Assembly: GCA_034666045.1 (NCBI GenBank)
Contig: JAXDMN010000394.1
Coordinates: 1-8,271, forward strand
Length of the DNA: 8,271 nt
Direction: 5' to 3'
Source of the DNA: JAICTV01 sp034666045
GTDB lineage: Bacteria; Planctomycetota; Phycisphaerae; Tepidisphaerales; Tepidisphaeraceae
The translations under genes were made by a program, and so were the position numbers. The notes under the pieces are model-generated. The model was given only the letters and a program-made list of their open reading frames with translations, ran no database searches and was not told where the DNA came from. Positions within the stretch are counted from its first letter, which is position 1. Each line of letters starts with the position of its first letter. This document shows, in pieces, positions 6,243 through 8,271 of the stretch.

Positions 6243-6371
6243 AATTGAACCACGAAGTCACGAAGAGCACGAAGCGGTTGTTCTCAGCTCTACATGCCTC
6301 GGCGCGAGCACGCAAATGAAGGACGGGATTCAAAGCGGCTCTTCGTGCTCTTCGTGGCTTCGTGGTGAATT
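6243..6371. repeat. Inverted repeat with CACGAAG-type arms
   Basis: The left arm (6243-6274) and right arm (6341-6371) are reverse complements apart from two mismatches and one indel, and enclose 66 bases. Each arm is itself made of three short units, CACGAAGT, CACGAAGAG and CACGAAG. I see no coding capacity with homology inside. The element fills most of the 173-base gap between the start of rtcB and the stop of the amine oxidase gene, both on the minus strand. From general knowledge, ACCACGAAG-type repeats are dispersed in many environmental bacterial genomes, often Planctomycetota and Verrucomicrobiota. Whether it is mobile, structural or regulatory is unknown. Confidence 0.88.
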
Positions 6372-6381
6372 TTTCCTCGCT

Positions 6382-7959
6382 TTATTTGATGAGCGCCGGA
6401 GCCGGCCGCCGCATCGAGGTTGGCTTGCTCGCCGGCTCGCTCTTCTCCGTCGTCGCCACCGGCATCGACGTCGGCATCTTGATCGCGATGCCGTCGCGCT
6501 TCGCGATGCGCTGCGCCAGGGCCGCCCCGCTGTTGAGGGCGCCTTCCATGTAGCCGACGAACTTGTAGCTCGTGTGCTCGCCGGCGAAATGGAGGCGGCC
6601 GATGCCTTTGTGCAGGATCGGGCCGACCGTCGTGACCTGCCCCGGGGCGGGGAAGGAGTAACCCGCCTGTGTCCATGGATCGTTAGGCCAATCCATGAAG
6701 CGGCTTTTGACGAATTGATCGTTGAAGCCGGCGTAAATCTTGTTCAACATCTCGCCATAGACGCGATCGCGGTCGTCGCGCGGCAGCGTGAGTGCCTTCG
6801 CCGCCGCCGGCCCGCCCGAAAAACAATTCAGGCAGGCGCCCTCGTCGCCCTCCTGCGCGTCGGTCCCTTCCCAGCTCATGCTCAGGAAATCGTCGGTCAG
6901 GCAATCCGGCGCGAGCTTCAGATCCTTCCAGAAACGCTTCTTCACCGCGGCGAGGTATTTGACGTTCACGCCCATCTGCGGGTCGAGCATCGCCGGCAGC
7001 ACGGGCGTGATGCGGATTTTCTTCCACGTCGTCGGCGGCGCGGTGAGGACAACCTCATCGACCTCGATCGTCCGCCCGTCGCGGCAAGTGAGCACAACTT
7101 TCTCGCGGCCAGCGTCGATCGCGCTAAGCGGCAGGCCGAGCGTGATGCGGTCGCGGCCAATTTTTTCCGCGAGCATCATCGCAAGCTGCTGGTTGCCGCC
7201 CTTGCAGCGGAAAACTTCCGATTCCGTCCAGTACTTCTCGACGCCGCCGCCTTTGATCTGCGTGAGGTTGCCCAGATAAGACTGCCGCGCCGGGTCCTGC
7301 CCGTTGTCGGCAGCCTGCTGGACCCAGCATCCCTTGCGGCACAGGTCGGAGACGTCGGTCTGCGCGGCGATCCAATCCGCGCCGCTCTTCTTATCGAGCG
7401 CGGCCGCGCCCGGCGTGAGCCAGGGCTGATCGGCGTCGACTTTCTCCGCGTCGGCGTTCATGCGCTGGAGAACCGTGTCCATCTCCTCCCACAGCTTTTC
7501 TTCTTCCGCTTCGGTGAGCCGCTTGCCGTCGATAAAAATGGGGGCGGCGTCTTCCGATTCGGTGACGTCGGAAAATTCCAGGCCGAACTGCTGGGCATAG
7601 GCGACCCAGGTCGGATGGTTCGAGCCGATCAATTCGCCGCCGCCTTCGACGTTCTTGCCCGGGACGAGATCGCTGAAAGAAAGCACGCGCCCGCCGAGGC
7701 GCTCGCGCGCTTCGATGACAGTGACGTCGTAGCCGGCCGACATCAGCTCGTACGCACAGGCGAGCCCGGAAAAGCCGGCGCCGATGATCGCGACGCTGCG
7801 GTTGTTCTTCTTCGGCGGCGCGCCGGCCCACGAAAGAGGGTTGCTGAGCAGCAGGCCGGCGGATGCGGCGAGGGACGCTTTGAGAAAATCGCGGCGGGTG
7901 GCGCCGTCGACGCGGGGGCCGTATTTGCGGTTCAAGCGCGCGAAAAGCGATCGCGACAT
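6382..7959 (-). CDS. Tat-exported flavin monoamine oxidase family protein
   Basis: This is a FAD-dependent amine oxidase of the monoamine / L-amino-acid oxidase superfamily, expected to oxidise an amine or amino acid to the imine. The substrate cannot be told from sequence. With the ATG at 7959 it has 525 residues. A twin-arginine signal TRRDFLK (21-27) and a hydrophobic stretch (about 28-40), ending near WAGA (44-47), point to export as a folded, cofactor-loaded protein. The dinucleotide fold follows: IIGAGFSGL with G60, G62 and G65, then E83 at the end of the second strand and GGRV (89-92). VEGGGELIGSNH (104-115) is the next FAD-contact segment. The C-terminal FAD motif HFAGEHTSYKF...GYMEGALNSG (about 456-478) is of the GEHTS type. 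A Pro/Ser/Thr-rich tail of about 40 residues ends the protein. An ATG at 7980 would add seven residues but lacks a ribosome site. The gene is divergent from a cytochrome c'-type gene. Confidence 0.93.
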   Translation of the reverse strand: MSRSLFARLNRKYGPRVDGATRRDFLKASLAASAGLLLSNPLSWAGAPPKKNNRSVAIIGAGFSGLACAYELMSAGYDVTVIEARERLGGRVLSFSDLVPGKNVEGGGELIGSNHPTWVAYAQQFGLEFSDVTESEDAAPIFIDGKRLTEAEEEKLWEEMDTVLQRMNADAEKVDADQPWLTPGAAALDKKSGADWIAAQTDVSDLCRKGCWVQQAADNGQDPARQSYLGNLTQIKGGGVEKYWTESEVFRCKGGNQQLAMMLAEKIGRDRITLGLPLSAIDAGREKVVLTCRDGRTIEVDEVVLTAPPTTWKKIRITPVLPAMLDPQMGVNVKYLAAVKKRFWKDLKLAPDCLTDDFLSMSWEGTDAQEGDEGACLNCFSGGPAAAKALTLPRDDRDRVYGEMLNKIYAGFNDQFVKSRFMDWPNDPWTQAGYSFPAPGQVTTVGPILHKGIGRLHFAGEHTSYKFVGYMEGALNSGAALAQRIAKRDGIAIKMPTSMPVATTEKSEPASKPTSMRRPAPALIK

Positions 7960-7966
7960 AATGGTT

Positions 7967-7970
7967 CTCC
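7967..7970 (-). promoter_or_regulatory. Ribosome binding site of the amine oxidase gene
   Basis: On the minus strand GGAG is followed by 7 bases and the ATG at 7959. It lies inside the frame that begins at the upstream ATG (7980), which has no such site. It therefore decides for the 525-residue product. Confidence 0.7.
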
Positions 7971-8017
7971 GGATTTTCATGGCGCGGTCGAACGCCGCGC
8001 GGGTTGGAATGCTGCTA

Positions 8018-8060
8018 GCCCCTCTCCCCAGCCCTCTCCCCGCGCAGGCGGGGAGAGGGT
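8018..8060. repeat. C-rich direct repeat plus perfect 12-bp palindrome
   Basis: CCCTCTCCCC occurs twice (8020-8029 and 8032-8041), separated by AG. The second copy is the left arm of a perfect 12-bp stem: 8032-8043 pairs with 8048-8059 around a GCAG loop. The element lies in the divergent spacer between the amine oxidase and the cytochrome gene, ending 29 bases before the cytochrome ATG. It could fold in the 5' leader of that gene if transcription starts upstream of it. From general knowledge, CCCTCTCCCC...GGGGAGAGGG hairpins are widespread dispersed repeats in GC-rich bacteria. Confidence 0.88.
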
Positions 8061-8088
8061 TCGCTGCGTTTCGGGCTCATCGAAAAAT

Positions 8089-8271
8089 ATGACAAGACCG
8101 ACCTCTGTCGTCCTTTCGCTGTTGCTGTCGATCAGTCCTGCCTTCGCCGCCGATGCGCCGCAGGCAAGCGTTCGCTATCGCGTCGCCGTCATGAAGGCGC
8201 TCTCTTCGCACATGAGCGCGATGTCGCTCGTCGTGAAGAAGCAGGTGACGAATCGCACGCACCTCGCCGGG
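8089..8271 (+). CDS. Cytochrome c'/c556-type protein, 3' end outside the window
   Basis: The frame from the ATG at 8089 is open to the right edge, giving 61 residues of a longer protein. Residues 1-21 form a Sec signal peptide: Arg at position 3, hydrophobic VVLSLLLSI, and cleavage likely after AFA or AFAA. The mature start contains VRYRVAVMKALSSHMSAM (28-45) and VVKKQVTNRTHLAG (48-61), the pattern of helix 1 and the start of helix 2 in cytochrome c'/c556, where an RxxxMKAxxxHM segment includes the methionine near the haem. The haem-binding CxxCH normally lies near the C-terminus and is not in view, so haem attachment is unconfirmed. These are periplasmic four-helix-bundle haem proteins. No clear ribosome site precedes the ATG. 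The divergent neighbour is an exported amine oxidase. Confidence 0.8.
   Translation, partial: MTRPTSVVLSLLLSISPAFAADAPQASVRYRVAVMKALSSHMSAMSLVVKKQVTNRTHLAG

Noticed and set aside
6243..6371. Insertion sequence with terminal inverted repeats
   Set aside because: Only 66 bases lie between the arms, with no transposase and no clear flanking target-site duplication.
6290..6676. A 128-codon minus-strand frame overlapping the amine oxidase C-terminus and the repeat
   Set aside because: It is out of frame with the amine oxidase, overlaps its conserved FAD motif and runs through the inverted repeat; the composition is low-complexity and Arg/Gly-rich.

Overview
The window is GC-rich, gene-dense bacterial DNA. 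It holds five complete genes, one short gene at the left edge whose start may lie outside, and one gene cut by the right edge. The gene families and the intergenic palindromes suggest an uncultured Planctomycetota-like bacterium. That assignment is an inference from style, because no rRNA or marker gene is present. Nothing looks like a phage, integron, CRISPR array or insertion sequence with a transposase.

Layout from left to right. (1) Positions 12-308 (+) encode a small protein of unknown function. (2) Positions 324-405 hold a near-perfect long hairpin between two convergent genes. (3) Positions 417-2717 (-) encode a large DUF255/SSP411-type thioredoxin-domain protein. Its C-terminus is a DsbD-alpha-like domain, and its best-supported start is a GTG at 2693. 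(4) A spacer of about 140 bp separates it from a divergent lipoprotein gene at 2859-4148 (+). The lipoprotein is built from about ten 28-residue repeats carrying a conserved SRNG core. (5) Its stop lies one base from the stop of a convergent gene at 4150-4779 (-), a Uma2-family (DUF820) putative endonuclease. (6) An RtcB-type RNA ligase gene at 4817-6208 (-) lies directly upstream of uma2 on the same strand, so the two probably share a transcript. (7) Positions 6243-6371 hold a second, unrelated inverted repeat. (8) Positions 6382-7959 (-) encode a Tat-exported flavin amine oxidase. (9) A third palindrome family lies at 8018-8060 in the divergent spacer. (10) From 8089 (+) a cytochrome c'/c556-type gene begins and runs off the window.

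Functional picture. Several products are predicted to act at or outside the cytoplasmic membrane: the lipoprotein, the Tat-secreted amine oxidase and the periplasmic cytochrome. The DUF255-DsbD-alpha fusion joins a family with no visible export signal to a domain that is periplasmic in classical DsbD. RtcB acts on RNA and Uma2 is a nuclease-fold protein, so the co-directional pair is the only candidate nucleic-acid unit here. I see no convincing evidence that the whole window forms one system. The points most worth a second look are the repeat lipoprotein, which resembles the C-terminal repeat region of BlaR1/M56-type sensor peptidases without the peptidase, the DUF255-DsbD-alpha fusion, and three different palindromic repeat families in three of the intergenic spaces.
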